From Paenibacillus periandrae (GTDB lineage Bacteria; Bacillota; Bacilli; Paenibacillales; NBRC-103111): DNA of 64,000 nt. The notes beneath the pieces are model-generated. The model ran no database searches, was not told the origin of the DNA, and saw only the letters and a list, made by a program, of their open reading frames with translations. Positions 17,946 to 27,048 of the stretch are shown here, piece after piece. The stretch lies in the NCBI RefSeq assembly GCF_022458865.1, contig NZ_JAJNMU010000007.1, positions 248,001-312,000 on the forward strand. The letters are read 5' to 3'. The position numbers and the translations under genes were made by a program. Each line of letters opens with the position of its first letter. Position 1 is the stretch's first letter.

Positions 17946-19817
17946 ATGAAATGTAAACAGCGTTTTGCTCTCCTTCTATGTTGTATGATGGCTTTCAGTC
18001 TGATGATGTCTGCAATTGCAGCTGCTGCTCCAAACGATCCCCTGCAGGGGATCACCAGAACGAAAATTTTTCCCGCTTCTAATCCCATTTCAGCCGAACA
18101 TAATCATGGTTCCTCCATAGTAGAGCTGCATGATGGCACCTTGTTTATGGTTTTTTTTAGTGGCGACGGTGAAAGAGATGGTGATACCACCAAGATCATG
18201 GGAGCAAGGTCCAAAGATGGCGGGAAGACCTGGACGCCTCCCTTCGATGTGTATGATACTCACGATTTTCCTGATATCAATCCTGTCGTCTATGTGGACC
18301 AGCAGTCAAGACTATGGCTATTTTACAACGTCGTGCTCAATGGTCAATGGGTATCTGCACAGCCTAAATATATGTATGCCGATATTGGCAGCTATGAGTA
18401 TACGATCCGCTCGGGAGGAAATCCCAAGTGGCATTATCCACAGACGATTTATATGAATGTTGGGGATGCCATGTCAGGCAAGGGCTCCTATTCCAACGGA
18501 CAGTGGACTTACAGGGTCAAAGGCTCAGAAATCAAATCATTAAGTCCGAGCCAGGTTACAGCAGCTACTTACCTGGATCCATCCAAATATGTCGAGGTTA
18601 CCTCATGGTTCAACTCTAGCGATAAACGATATGTGACCGACAGCTTTGTCGTCTCCATGAAACGGAAATATGAGCAATATATTCAATACTTACAGACGAA
18701 TAAGCCTTATGACGATGTGTACACAGGAAGAACTCAAGAAATTATCAACTCGCTGCAAAATGGCATTTATACAGTATCCGGTGCCACCTACTCCAAATAC
18801 GAGCCACCTATTATCCAAAAATCGATTGAACGCGCTTCCGGTGCAGATAACGATATTAGCACCTGGAATCCGACCTACAGCAGACTTGGCTGGGAAACCA
18901 AAAACAAGCCTATTGAAATTCAATACAATAATAAAACCCGATTGATGCTTCCTTTATATTCCGATTCTCTCGCTAATTCCGTTGTTGTGTATACGGATGA
19001 TCGCGGAGAAACCTGGCAAATAAGCGATGCTATCGTGGGATCGGGTACCATTCAAGGATCGTTGATTCAGTTAAAGAATGATCATATTCGCGCCTATTTT
19101 AGAAGTGGTAAGCTGGATGGCAAAAACGGACGGCTCGCCTGGCATACTACGTATTCCGAGTCTAAGGACGGCGGGGCCACCTGGGGCGTTCCTGTAGTAG
19201 ATCCATATCTGAAAAACGACGGAGGCTTTGAAGTGGCCAAGCTTCCGAATGGTGACTGGCTGGCAGCTACCAATCAAGAAACAAAACGGGATGCTCAGCA
19301 AAGCGGTCATAGAAGCACCTACAGCTTGCTGCTGTCCAAGGATGAAGGACAAAGCTGGAAGTCCATCCTGATGGAATCTGACCCTACGACGAATGAAACC
19401 TATCAATATCCGGGAGTGTTAGTCGATAAATTGGGCAATGCATTAATGACCTACTCACTGAGCTCATCTTCTCCGAAGTTTGAGGTTATGGGTTTCGCAA
19501 GAACGGAAGCTCCTGAGATCGAGAAATTGTTTGGTTCCGTCATCAACGCTACCTATGGGGCTCAGCAGCCTGTCATCAATAATAAGCTGAACCTTCCCGC
19601 CGTCGGAAATTCGAAGCAATTGTCCTTTACTTTAACTGTAGATGGTGATGTTAAAACAGATGGTGGACTATCATGGAGCTCAGATGATGCCTCTGTTGCA
19701 ACAATAGACAGTACAGGCAACGTCATCGCCAAGAAAACAGGCACGGCACTGATTACCGTTGTAAGCAGAAATTATGGAACCATCTATAAATGTCTCGTAT
19801 CCGTTGGGACCTTATGA
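17946..19817 (+). CDS. Secreted BNR/sialidase-fold enzyme with Ig-like domain
   Basis: A 623-residue exported protein. It has a signal peptide (residues 1 to about 27, ending in AIAAAA), a BNR-2/sialidase-type beta-propeller with Asp-box motifs (SKDGGKTW, TDDRGETW, SKDGGATW, SKDEGQSW) spread over about residues 80-480, and a C-terminal Big-2 bacterial Ig-like domain (last 80 residues, ending in TGTALITVVSRN). I do not see a clear FRIP motif, so the substrate may not be sialic acid. ATG 17946 follows AAAGGAAGTG; the frame start at 17922 has no such site. The next gene encodes a longer paralogue 38 bases downstream. A cre-like promoter suggests use in glycan scavenging. Confidence 0.82.
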   Translation: MKCKQRFALLLCCMMAFSLMMSAIAAAAPNDPLQGITRTKIFPASNPISAEHNHGSSIVELHDGTLFMVFFSGDGERDGDTTKIMGARSKDGGKTWTPPFDVYDTHDFPDINPVVYVDQQSRLWLFYNVVLNGQWVSAQPKYMYADIGSYEYTIRSGGNPKWHYPQTIYMNVGDAMSGKGSYSNGQWTYRVKGSEIKSLSPSQVTAATYLDPSKYVEVTSWFNSSDKRYVTDSFVVSMKRKYEQYIQYLQTNKPYDDVYTGRTQEIINSLQNGIYTVSGATYSKYEPPIIQKSIERASGADNDISTWNPTYSRLGWETKNKPIEIQYNNKTRLMLPLYSDSLANSVVVYTDDRGETWQISDAIVGSGTIQGSLIQLKNDHIRAYFRSGKLDGKNGRLAWHTTYSESKDGGATWGVPVVDPYLKNDGGFEVAKLPNGDWLAATNQETKRDAQQSGHRSTYSLLLSKDEGQSWKSILMESDPTTNETYQYPGVLVDKLGNALMTYSLSSSSPKFEVMGFARTEAPEIEKLFGSVINATYGAQQPVINNKLNLPAVGNSKQLSFTLTVDGDVKTDGGLSWSSDDASVATIDSTGNVIAKKTGTALITVVSRNYGTIYKCLVSVGTL

Positions 19818-19855
19818 CCCATTTCTGTGAAGTTAATTTCAAAGGGGTAATGACA

Positions 19856-22800
19856 ATGAATAGAAGAATTACGCTGTGTTCACTACTTGTTGTATGTTTC
19901 ATGCTGGCTGTAACAAGTATTCCCGTATATGCGGCTAATGCCGGCGTTCTGAAGGTTGAGGAGGTCGTTACGAACATTTTCGACCCCGTGAAAGATAATG
20001 GCGATACCGGCGATCATGTTCATGGCTCCAGTATTGTGGAGCTGCCGAATGGGGAGTTGCTATCGGTATGGTTTCAAGGCAACGGTGAACGGGATGCGAC
20101 AACGACAAGAATTATGGGAGCCCGATCATTGGATGGCGGGAAAACGTGGAAAACTCCGTTTGTCGTGGAGGATGCACAAGGGATAGCCGATATTAATCCT
20201 GTTGTTTATATGGACTCCGGAGATCGACTGTGGTTCTTTTGGTACCCTGTGCTCGCAGGCAAATGGTCGACCTCACAAACCCGATATGCATACGCCGAAA
20301 AAGGAAGCTATGAATATGATCAAATCGGTAACAAGAAGCCGGTATGGACCTTTTCCGAAGTGATTAATGTCAAAATTGGGATGAATATTGGGGATGCAGT
20401 TAATCCGGATAGTCCCGATGATTACATCAGTCCCCGGTTGCAAAAAGGGTTCGTTAACACGTTAAAAGCAAAATTTGTGGAGCAAAAAGCATACATTTTT
20501 AAACCGATCGAACAAGGCGGAGCCGGTGTAAGCCAAAGGGTAAAAGGCGCCGAGTTCGATGCACTTGTAACAGAAGTTATGCAATTGGCGGGTGGGGACC
20601 CGAATAAATACTTATATGCTCCAACCGTGGCCGATTCAATCTGGAAAGGCCGCTCAGGCTATCCTCTCGCCCGCCGTATCGGCTGGCAAACCAAGGATAA
20701 GCCTTATGTGATTCCACTTGATGGAGGCAAGGTGCGCATGATCTTGCCGTTATACTCCGACACCATGGAGACCAGCATCATGGCGATTACGGAATATAAT
20801 CCCGCTCAACCGCTGGAGGACAATTCAATTCACTGGGAATTTAGCGAGCCGATTGTAGGCGTCGCCAACATTCAGGCTACGATGGCCCAAAGAAAGGACG
20901 GAACCTTGGTTGCCTATATGAGAGATAATGGTCCGCGTCCTTATCGAGTATTGTATGCAGAATCCAAGGACGGCGGGTTCACTTGGACCATTGCCAAAGA
21001 TGTCGCCGAGCTGCAGGACCCAGGCGTTGGCCACGATTTGCTTCAGCTGAAAAACGGCAATTGGGTGTTTGTGCACGTGGATACGGAATCAACCAGAAAC
21101 ACATTGGCTGTAGCACTATCTGATGATGAAGGTAAAACCTGGAAATACAGAAGACATCTGGTTATCGATACGAGAGCGAATTTAGGAAGCTATCATTATC
21201 CTGCGGTGACACAAGGTAAGAATGGAGATATCCTCGTTACGTTCAGCCGTTTTTTTACAGGAGACGATCGTAACGCTTCAGGAGAATCCTTAGCCTCATA
21301 CAAAAATATTGTGTTCTCCAGATTGACCGAGGACTGGATTAAGCAAGGCGATTGGACAAATCCGGCTAACAAGCTTGTTCGTGAGTATGAGAGCATCGAC
21401 CGTGAAATTGCTGTCCCTGCCTCCTTCAACATCAATACCGCTTCGGATAGTGCGATTAGGGCTATTCTGCCTTCCACTATTAAAGCCTACCTGACTTACG
21501 CGAAGGGTGCATCAAATGCCACATTGCCTTATGTAGACTTGCCTGTTAATTGGGACCTGAATGCAATAAAAGCAAATTATAAGTTAAACACGTATATTAG
21601 TAATAATTTAAATGGCACGGTAGATGAAGCCCGATTGCCTGCAGGAATTACAACTGAGATGCTGCCCGTATTTAAACCTTCACTAAAAGCGTATTTCTAC
21701 AATGATAGTTCAGCCGTCGCAGCAACTGGCGTGTCATTGGATAACAATACGATTAGCTTGGCGAAAGGCCAATCTGCCATAGTGAAGGCTACCGTAGCTC
21801 CAAGCAACGCAAGCAACAAAACCGTACTGTGGAGTACCAGTGATGCCAATGTCGCTACAGTCAGTAATGGAATCGTAACGGCTTCAGGCAAAGGAACGGC
21901 CGTTATTACAGCGCAAACACTGGATGGCGGCTTGAAGGCAACAGCCACCGTAGATGTTAAAATTGCGGCAGCAACCATCACCTTGGACCCAAGCGGGCTC
22001 AGCTTATTTGCAGGACAAACAGCTGTCTTGAAGGCTGCGGTAGCTCCCGAAGACACAAGCTCCAAAGCCTTGGTATGGAGTACCAGCGATCCCACTGTCG
22101 CTACGGTTAATGACGGAACTGTTACAGCCGTGAACAAAGGAAATGCCATAATTACGGTACAGACACAGGATGGCAGCATTAAGGCAACCGCTATCGTAGA
22201 AGTTAAAATCGCGGCAGCGAAAGTCTCCTTGGAACCAAGCGAGCTTAACCTGCTTGCCGGCCAAACAGCTGTCTTGAAGGCTACCGTAGCCCCTGACGAT
22301 ACAAGCTCTAAAGCGTTAGTCTGGAGTACCAGCGATGCCTCTGTCGCTACAGTTAACGACGACGGAACTGTCACAGCCGTTAACAGAGGAAATGCCGTTA
22401 TTACAGCAGCGGCACAGGATGGTAGTCTGGCAGCGGGCACAGCTGTTGTAACCGTGCGGTATCGCAGCAATAGCAGCAGTGGCAGTGGCAGCAGCAGTTC
22501 GAGCGGAACTACTGTTGTAACAACGCCAACGGATACCCCGGCAGATGAAACCAAGCAGCCTGAGCAGCAGCCAGAATCAACTGCAAGCCAACAGCCTATT
22601 TTCAAAGATTTGACCGGCTATTCATGGGCTCAGGAAGCCATCCAAGCATTAGCGAGCAAAGGTATTGTAAATGGAACCTCAGATCAAACCTTTGATCCAG
22701 GCAAAAACATTTCGAGGGCCGACATTCTGACGATGCTGGTAAGAGCATTGGGTTTAAAAGCAGCGTTTACCTCCAACTTTGATGATGTCAAAAAAGATGA

Positions 22801-23143
22801 TTATTTCTATGAAGCACTGGGGATATCCAAAGCTCTCGGAATTACAAACGGGGTTGACGACAACAAATATCTTCCGAGTGAGGCGATTAGCAGACAAGAT
22901 TTGATGGTACTGATTGCAAGAGCTTTAAACACGACTCAACATGTAATTGCAAAAGGAACGATCAATGATTTGAAAGCTTTTAAGGATGCTTCAAGTATTG
23001 CCGATTATGCGGTTGAGAGTATTGCTTCGCTTGTAAAAGCAGGGATTATTGAAGGCAGCGATAATATGATTAATCCTAACGGCAAAGCAACAAGGGCAGA
23101 GGTGGCTGCAATCCTATTTAGAATCCTGAATCATCTCAAATAG
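19856..23143 (+). CDS. SLH-anchored BNR/sialidase-fold enzyme with three Ig-like domains
   Basis: A 1095-residue surface protein: signal peptide (residues 1-27, VYA/AN cleavage), BNR-type propeller (about 40-500, Asp boxes SLDGGKTW, SKDGGFTW, SDDEGKTW), linker, three Big-2 Ig-like repeats (about 625-870, each with LVWSTSD/VATV-type cores), a Ser-Gly linker (about 875-900) and three SLH repeats (about 915-1095) that would bind secondary wall polymers. ATG 19856 is chosen for its eight-base distance from AAAGGGG. It is a paralogue of the preceding gene in the propeller, so the pair gives one free and one wall-bound enzyme. The Ig-like repeats are near-duplicates at DNA level, so copy number may vary between strains. 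The substrate is unknown. Confidence 0.85.
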   Translation: MNRRITLCSLLVVCFMLAVTSIPVYAANAGVLKVEEVVTNIFDPVKDNGDTGDHVHGSSIVELPNGELLSVWFQGNGERDATTTRIMGARSLDGGKTWKTPFVVEDAQGIADINPVVYMDSGDRLWFFWYPVLAGKWSTSQTRYAYAEKGSYEYDQIGNKKPVWTFSEVINVKIGMNIGDAVNPDSPDDYISPRLQKGFVNTLKAKFVEQKAYIFKPIEQGGAGVSQRVKGAEFDALVTEVMQLAGGDPNKYLYAPTVADSIWKGRSGYPLARRIGWQTKDKPYVIPLDGGKVRMILPLYSDTMETSIMAITEYNPAQPLEDNSIHWEFSEPIVGVANIQATMAQRKDGTLVAYMRDNGPRPYRVLYAESKDGGFTWTIAKDVAELQDPGVGHDLLQLKNGNWVFVHVDTESTRNTLAVALSDDEGKTWKYRRHLVIDTRANLGSYHYPAVTQGKNGDILVTFSRFFTGDDRNASGESLASYKNIVFSRLTEDWIKQGDWTNPANKLVREYESIDREIAVPASFNINTASDSAIRAILPSTIKAYLTYAKGASNATLPYVDLPVNWDLNAIKANYKLNTYISNNLNGTVDEARLPAGITTEMLPVFKPSLKAYFYNDSSAVAATGVSLDNNTISLAKGQSAIVKATVAPSNASNKTVLWSTSDANVATVSNGIVTASGKGTAVITAQTLDGGLKATATVDVKIAAATITLDPSGLSLFAGQTAVLKAAVAPEDTSSKALVWSTSDPTVATVNDGTVTAVNKGNAIITVQTQDGSIKATAIVEVKIAAAKVSLEPSELNLLAGQTAVLKATVAPDDTSSKALVWSTSDASVATVNDDGTVTAVNRGNAVITAAAQDGSLAAGTAVVTVRYRSNSSSGSGSSSSSGTTVVTTPTDTPADETKQPEQQPESTASQQPIFKDLTGYSWAQEAIQALASKGIVNGTSDQTFDPGKNISRADILTMLVRALGLKAAFTSNFDDVKKDDYFYEALGISKALGITNGVDDNKYLPSEAISRQDLMVLIARALNTTQHVIAKGTINDLKAFKDASSIADYAVESIASLVKAGIIEGSDNMINPNGKATRAEVAAILFRILNHLK

Positions 23144-23194
23144 CTATTATATAGGTGCTGAAAGGCGACTTTTTGAACTCTTACTTGTATGGCA

Positions 23195-23228
23195 GGGGCT
23201 GTCTTCAGAACAAGCTGGAGACAGCCCC
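23195..23228. terminator. Bidirectional terminator between the surface enzyme and kinase genes
   Basis: GGGGCTGTCTTC pairs with GGAGACAGCCCC around ten bases, followed by TTATTTATT on the plus strand. The genes on either side converge. Confidence 0.8.
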
Positions 23229-23232
23229 TTAT

Positions 23233-24756
23233 TTATTCTGAAGCCCGGGGAAGCAGAAGCTGAAACGTCGTTCCCTGCGATGAGCTGTCCTTGAGGATCA
23301 GCTTACCGTCCATCGCATTCGCCAGCATCTGGCTTATCGTAAGCCCTAGGCCCAAACCGCGTACGGCAAGCTTTTTGTTAGATCCTCGGTAGTACCGTTC
23401 ATAAATGTTGACTTGCTCGTCGGCCGGGATGCCAGAACCGTTATCCGCTACCTGAACCTCATACATCGTGCTCGAATATTCATGTAAGGAGACCGAAATG
23501 ATACAATGCCCTTTGGCTGCTTGCCAGCTGTTATTTAGCAGATTAACAATAATTTGCTGAATACGTCCTGCATCACCAAGGGAAATCAACTCACGATCGG
23601 ATATATCGAACCGTATTTCCAGATCGTCTTCTTGGTGGATCAAGCTCCATTGATATACGATTTCCCCCAACAGCTTGCCCAGATCAATCGCTTCCGATTG
23701 ATTGCGTACATGACCGGATGCAAAAGCATTGAAATCCAGCAAATCCGATACCATCCGTTCCAGCCGCTGCGTTTCTTGTAGCGAAATATCCAGAAATTCG
23801 TCCGCCTCGTCTGCGGTTACGACATGATCCTGAATTGCACGCAATAAGCCTCTTATCGAGGTAACCGGTGTTCTCAGCTCATGAGTTACCCCAGCCAGCA
23901 GCTCGGTGCGCAAATGCTCCAATTGCTCCAGCCTTGCAGCCATAGCATTGAAATAGACCAGGAGCTCGTGAATCTCCTGTTCCTTGACGTTGTCCTGCAG
24001 CATCAACGTGTAATTACCCGATTGGATTTGTTTAAACGCATTCACAACCGCATATATCGGCTGCGATAATTTACGCAGCAGCAAATAAAGGATGAGCCAG
24101 CCGAGCAGTCCTGATATGAGAAGCAGAGAGGTGATCAATCCATACTGCTGGCTAATATCGGTTAGCTCTATCTTGGCGTAAGAAATAGCGATCGACCCGA
24201 TAACCTTATTCGAACCATAGATAGGGGCAACAATGGTATATTGATTGCCGATATGGCTCACAATGACCCGGTCTGCAAGCGGCGGTGGAGATGGAAAAGC
24301 CGGATCAGCTCCAGAAGCTCCTGGCATATTGTTCGGGGTGTTTGAGGGTACAGCCGATTGTCCCGTATTAGGCATGGGGGGTGGGGGCGGCGGATTCCCG
24401 CCTTCTTGAGCGGGCGGTCCCGCTTCGATGGGTGCAGATTTATAGAACAATACACTGCCGGTTTGGTTGAATACGGTTAAACCAAATTGTCCGGGAAGCT
24501 TGTATTTTCTTTGGTTCAGATCAATCCATTTATAGAACTGCTCGGGTATGACAATTTGCCCGTTATCGCTTGTAACATAATCCGCTGCCTGCTGTGAAAA
24601 GCTCTGAATATTGTCCAATCGACTGGTCAGAGCTTCATGCTGAAGCCACAAAACCGATGCGACTCCGATGATGAGCAAGCCGATAAATAAAGTCAGAACA
24701 TAACGCAGCGTCCAGTATCGGAGCAGCGTGCTTCGTTTAGGTTGTCTGGTTGGCAT
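23233..24756 (-). CDS. Sensor histidine kinase with proline-rich extracellular domain
   Basis: A 507-residue membrane kinase. There are two membrane segments (about 17-38 and 205-227) around an extracellular region containing a proline-rich insert (about 120-170, with PPPPPPMP), then HAMP (about 228-280), HisKA with the phosphorylated His in VTHELRTPV (about 297) and HATPase with LLNNSWQAA, DNGSGIP and GLGLGLTIS. ATG 24756 was chosen because the longer frame to 24909 lies within the regulator gene. It overlaps the response regulator gene by 20 bases. The proline-rich insert resembles the composition of the secreted protein encoded at 25601-26599, which may be a ligand or target. Confidence 0.9.
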   Translation of the reverse strand: MPTRQPKRSTLLRYWTLRYVLTLFIGLLIIGVASVLWLQHEALTSRLDNIQSFSQQAADYVTSDNGQIVIPEQFYKWIDLNQRKYKLPGQFGLTVFNQTGSVLFYKSAPIEAGPPAQEGGNPPPPPPMPNTGQSAVPSNTPNNMPGASGADPAFPSPPPLADRVIVSHIGNQYTIVAPIYGSNKVIGSIAISYAKIELTDISQQYGLITSLLLISGLLGWLILYLLLRKLSQPIYAVVNAFKQIQSGNYTLMLQDNVKEQEIHELLVYFNAMAARLEQLEHLRTELLAGVTHELRTPVTSIRGLLRAIQDHVVTADEADEFLDISLQETQRLERMVSDLLDFNAFASGHVRNQSEAIDLGKLLGEIVYQWSLIHQEDDLEIRFDISDRELISLGDAGRIQQIIVNLLNNSWQAAKGHCIISVSLHEYSSTMYEVQVADNGSGIPADEQVNIYERYYRGSNKKLAVRGLGLGLTISQMLANAMDGKLILKDSSSQGTTFQLLLPRASE

Positions 24757-25426
24757 AAAACTGGTACCCCGTTCCCCGCAATGTTCGAATTTCACCTTCC
24801 TCCGGAGGCATATGAAGCAGCGCCTGACGCAGACGTTTGATGGCGTGATCCACCGCGCGGTCGCTTCCCTCGTAGTCCATCCCCCATACCCGTTCGATAA
24901 GCTGCTCACGACTAAAGATTTGGTTCGGATGCTCCGCCAGAAAAAGCAGCACCGCCAGGTCCTTGGGTGTCAGTGACAAGCTGACTCCATTCAAATAAAC
25001 AGTTCGAGACTTGAAATGGATTCTCAGACTGCCGTAATGCTTCTGATCCTCTGCAATCAAGGCATGTGAAGGCCTGCGCAGCACAGCGTGGATTCTGGCT
25101 ACGACTTCTTCCGGCTCAAACGGCTTCGTCATATAATCGTCGGCTCCGCTGTTCAACCCGGCAAGACGATCACCTATGTCTCCTCTGGCCGTTAGCATAA
25201 TGACAGGACAAGCGTTACGGCTTCGCACCTCGCTAAGCACCTCCCATCCGTTCATTCCCGGCAGCATCACATCCAGTAAGATCAGAACTGGCTGAACGGT
25301 TCCAAGCTGTTCGACTGCCTCATCGCCCCGACTGCAGACGACACAATCGTAACCTGCCTTTTTTATATAAGCTGACAGCACCCGAGAAATAGCGGGCTCA
25401 TCCTCCACAATCATGATGGTTTTCAT
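24737..25426 (-). CDS. OmpR-family response regulator
   Basis: A 229-residue regulator with a receiver domain (residues 1-120: EDE acidic pair, phosphorylated Asp in LLDVMLPG near 50, Lys in MTKPF near 101) and a winged-helix DNA-binding domain (about 130-229, ending RTLRGTGYQF). ATG 25426 begins MKTIMIVEDE, the normal start for the family; the longer frame adds an unrelated leader. It is coupled to the kinase by overlap. A likely target is the proline-rich protein gene upstream. Confidence 0.93.
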   Translation of the reverse strand: MKTIMIVEDEPAISRVLSAYIKKAGYDCVVCSRGDEAVEQLGTVQPVLILLDVMLPGMNGWEVLSEVRSRNACPVIMLTARGDIGDRLAGLNSGADDYMTKPFEPEEVVARIHAVLRRPSHALIAEDQKHYGSLRIHFKSRTVYLNGVSLSLTPKDLAVLLFLAEHPNQIFSREQLIERVWGMDYEGSDRAVDHAIKRLRQALLHMPPEEGEIRTLRGTGYQFYANQTT

Positions 25427-25530
25427 AGCAGGACCCCTTCTACCGTGAGAGTCGAGAAGCAACTCTGTCTTTGAATATTTTAACACAAAAGGCCGCTTGC
25501 AAGAGCTATAAATCGCAGCTTATTGGTATT

Positions 25531-25577
25531 ATGGAATAAGGTTCATGTCATCCATGATGGCAAGAGCCTTATTCCAT
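25531..25577. repeat. 11-bp perfect inverted repeat
   Basis: ATGGAATAAGG and CCTTATTCCAT are separated by 25 bases, between the secreted-protein gene and the response-regulator gene. There is no clear T-tract, so it is a weak terminator or a binding site. Confidence 0.4.
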
Positions 25578-25600
25578 ATCCAAGCTTTCTTATTGCATAA

Positions 25601-26599
25601 CTATTGAAGGCTGATAGCTGAAATACTTCCATTTGTTGTGAAATCTTTGGTGTACGATAGTGCAGCGGTTGCCGTTATTTTACCATTCGGTCCCATTACG
25701 GTGATCGTTGGGTTTGAAGAATAGCCTGATCCCGGATTCGTAATCGTCACACCGGTCACAACACCGTCTGTTACATTAACCACAGCCGTCGCTTGAGTCT
25801 TTGGCCAGGTTCCGCCATTTCTACCGTTATAGCGATAATAGTTGGATACCTCATCCAATCGCTCATTGGTGATCCCATAGGGGGCCAACACTTTAAGCAA
25901 AGCTGCCTTGTTTCGTTGAGCTTCATCGTCAGTTGGACCCCTATCCAATCCAGCAGGCGTCACGCCGCTGAATGCTTCTCTGAACACCTCTGTAGGAACC
26001 CCAAGAGCCGCAGCTATAAGTACAACCGGTCTACCTTTGTCCTGTGGATCTGTACTAAATCCCCCTGATATAACGACTGAATTCGCGGCATGTTCAGGAT
26101 TGCTGCCATCGACTACAGGAGCTGGCTTATTTCCGCCAGCCGGGTCTGCTGGACCCTGTGTTCCTGGTGCTTCACCACGCTCTGGTCGCGGGGCTGGCTT
26201 CTCCTTGCCAGGCTCAGCCGGTTTATTATTGGGTTTGTTGGATGCGTGACCTTTATCTTTGGGACGTGGAGGCGGTGTCAGTCCAAGCTCGTGAACTTTC
26301 TCTCGATCCTTGTCGCCGATAGCTTTTACGATGTCCTTTAATTCCAAGCCGTCCGTATTTATAGCCAAATCTGCTGCGGTTTTCAGAATCGCTTCGGATT
26401 GGCCCGCAAGCTGCTGCTGATAGGCTTGTAGAGCCTCATTGTTAGGAGGAGCATCACCTAATTGATGATGAGCGGAAGGCCGCGGTGGTGGTGGTGCAGA
26501 CGCATTATCGGCATTATCCTTGGCTACTACAACGGCCCCACAGAAAATCGTCAAGGCCAGTGAGCTGACGACTCCTATACTAATCATTGATTTTTTCAT
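25601..26599 (-). CDS. Secreted proline-rich protein of unknown function
   Basis: A 332-residue exported protein that I do not recognise as a named family. It has a signal peptide (residues 1-26), PPPPRP directly after it (about 37), a helical region rich in Gln and Lys (about 50-105), a low-complexity Pro/Lys/Gly/Glu segment (about 108-170), and a C-terminal part with a repeat-like TVMGPNGK/VTNPGSGYSSNP unit that occurs in other surface proteins. It lies 175 bases upstream of a two-component system whose sensor also carries a proline-rich loop, and probably belongs to that system. RBS GAGGAGCG is present. Confidence 0.7.
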   Translation of the reverse strand: MKKSMISIGVVSSLALTIFCGAVVVAKDNADNASAPPPPRPSAHHQLGDAPPNNEALQAYQQQLAGQSEAILKTAADLAINTDGLELKDIVKAIGDKDREKVHELGLTPPPRPKDKGHASNKPNNKPAEPGKEKPAPRPERGEAPGTQGPADPAGGNKPAPVVDGSNPEHAANSVVISGGFSTDPQDKGRPVVLIAAALGVPTEVFREAFSGVTPAGLDRGPTDDEAQRNKAALLKVLAPYGITNERLDEVSNYYRYNGRNGGTWPKTQATAVVNVTDGVVTGVTITNPGSGYSSNPTITVMGPNGKITATAALSYTKDFTTNGSISAISLQ

Positions 26600-26713
26600 T
26601 GAATTCGCTCCTCTTTTTTTGAAATTGTTTCTTACAACTTCAATATAAAGGGCTAATGTGGCAGCAGGATGGTAGAAACCTCATCATCGCATCTATTTTT
26701 TAATTGGCAAAAA

Positions 26714-26731
26714 ACATGCATCGCTGCATGT
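26714..26731 (-). terminator. Terminator of the 32-codon gene
   Basis: On the minus strand ACATGCA pairs with TGCATGT around GCGA and is followed by TTTTT. It lies 45 bases after the small ORF. Confidence 0.7.
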
Positions 26732-26775
26732 CTTCTCATTGTATTATGGTTCTGAATATACACCCTGCATGGAAA

Positions 26776-26874
26776 TCAGTTATCGCTGAGTACAACGCGT
26801 AAATACCCGTCCGCTTCTTCACCATATGCCTCCAGCACAGGCGTATAGTGACTGACCTTTGCCTGTTTGGCCAT
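26776..26874 (-). CDS. Small protein of 32 residues, unknown function
   Basis: ATG 26874 to TGA 26776 encodes a 32-residue protein beginning MAKQAKVSHYTP and ending LRVVLSDN. TAGGATG lies nine bases before the start and a clean terminator follows, so it looks like an independent transcription unit. There is no membrane segment or signal. I do not recognise it; a remnant of a longer gene is the alternative. The rest of 26600-27048 shows only the two terminators. Confidence 0.4.
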   Translation of the reverse strand: MAKQAKVSHYTPVLEAYGEEADGYLRVVLSDN

Positions 26875-26954
26875 AACTGTTTCATCCTATCTCTGCTGTG
26901 GATTGACCTTATTCTTGCTTCTATTCTACAATGCTTCTATTCTACAAGATTACT

Positions 26955-26997
26955 GAAAAAAGACAACGACCGCCTCCCACTTATGGAGAAGCAGTCG
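26955..26997 (-). terminator. Intrinsic terminator of the lipoprotein operon
   Basis: On the minus strand CGACTGCTTCTCC pairs with GGGAGGCGGTCG and is followed by TTGTCTTTTTTC. It lies about 50 bases after the second lipoprotein gene. Confidence 0.8.
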
Positions 26998-27048
26998 CGG
27001 TATTAAAGCCTTTTATGGTAGTCTTCTGGGCAGTAAATCTCGGATTAT

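Noticed and set aside
21697..22605. 302-codon minus-strand frame opposite the Ig-like repeats
   Set aside because: It lies wholly antisense to a protein-coding repeat region, is low-complexity (Val/Ala/Leu/Ser) and mirrors the repeats; it has no ribosome site or family resemblance.
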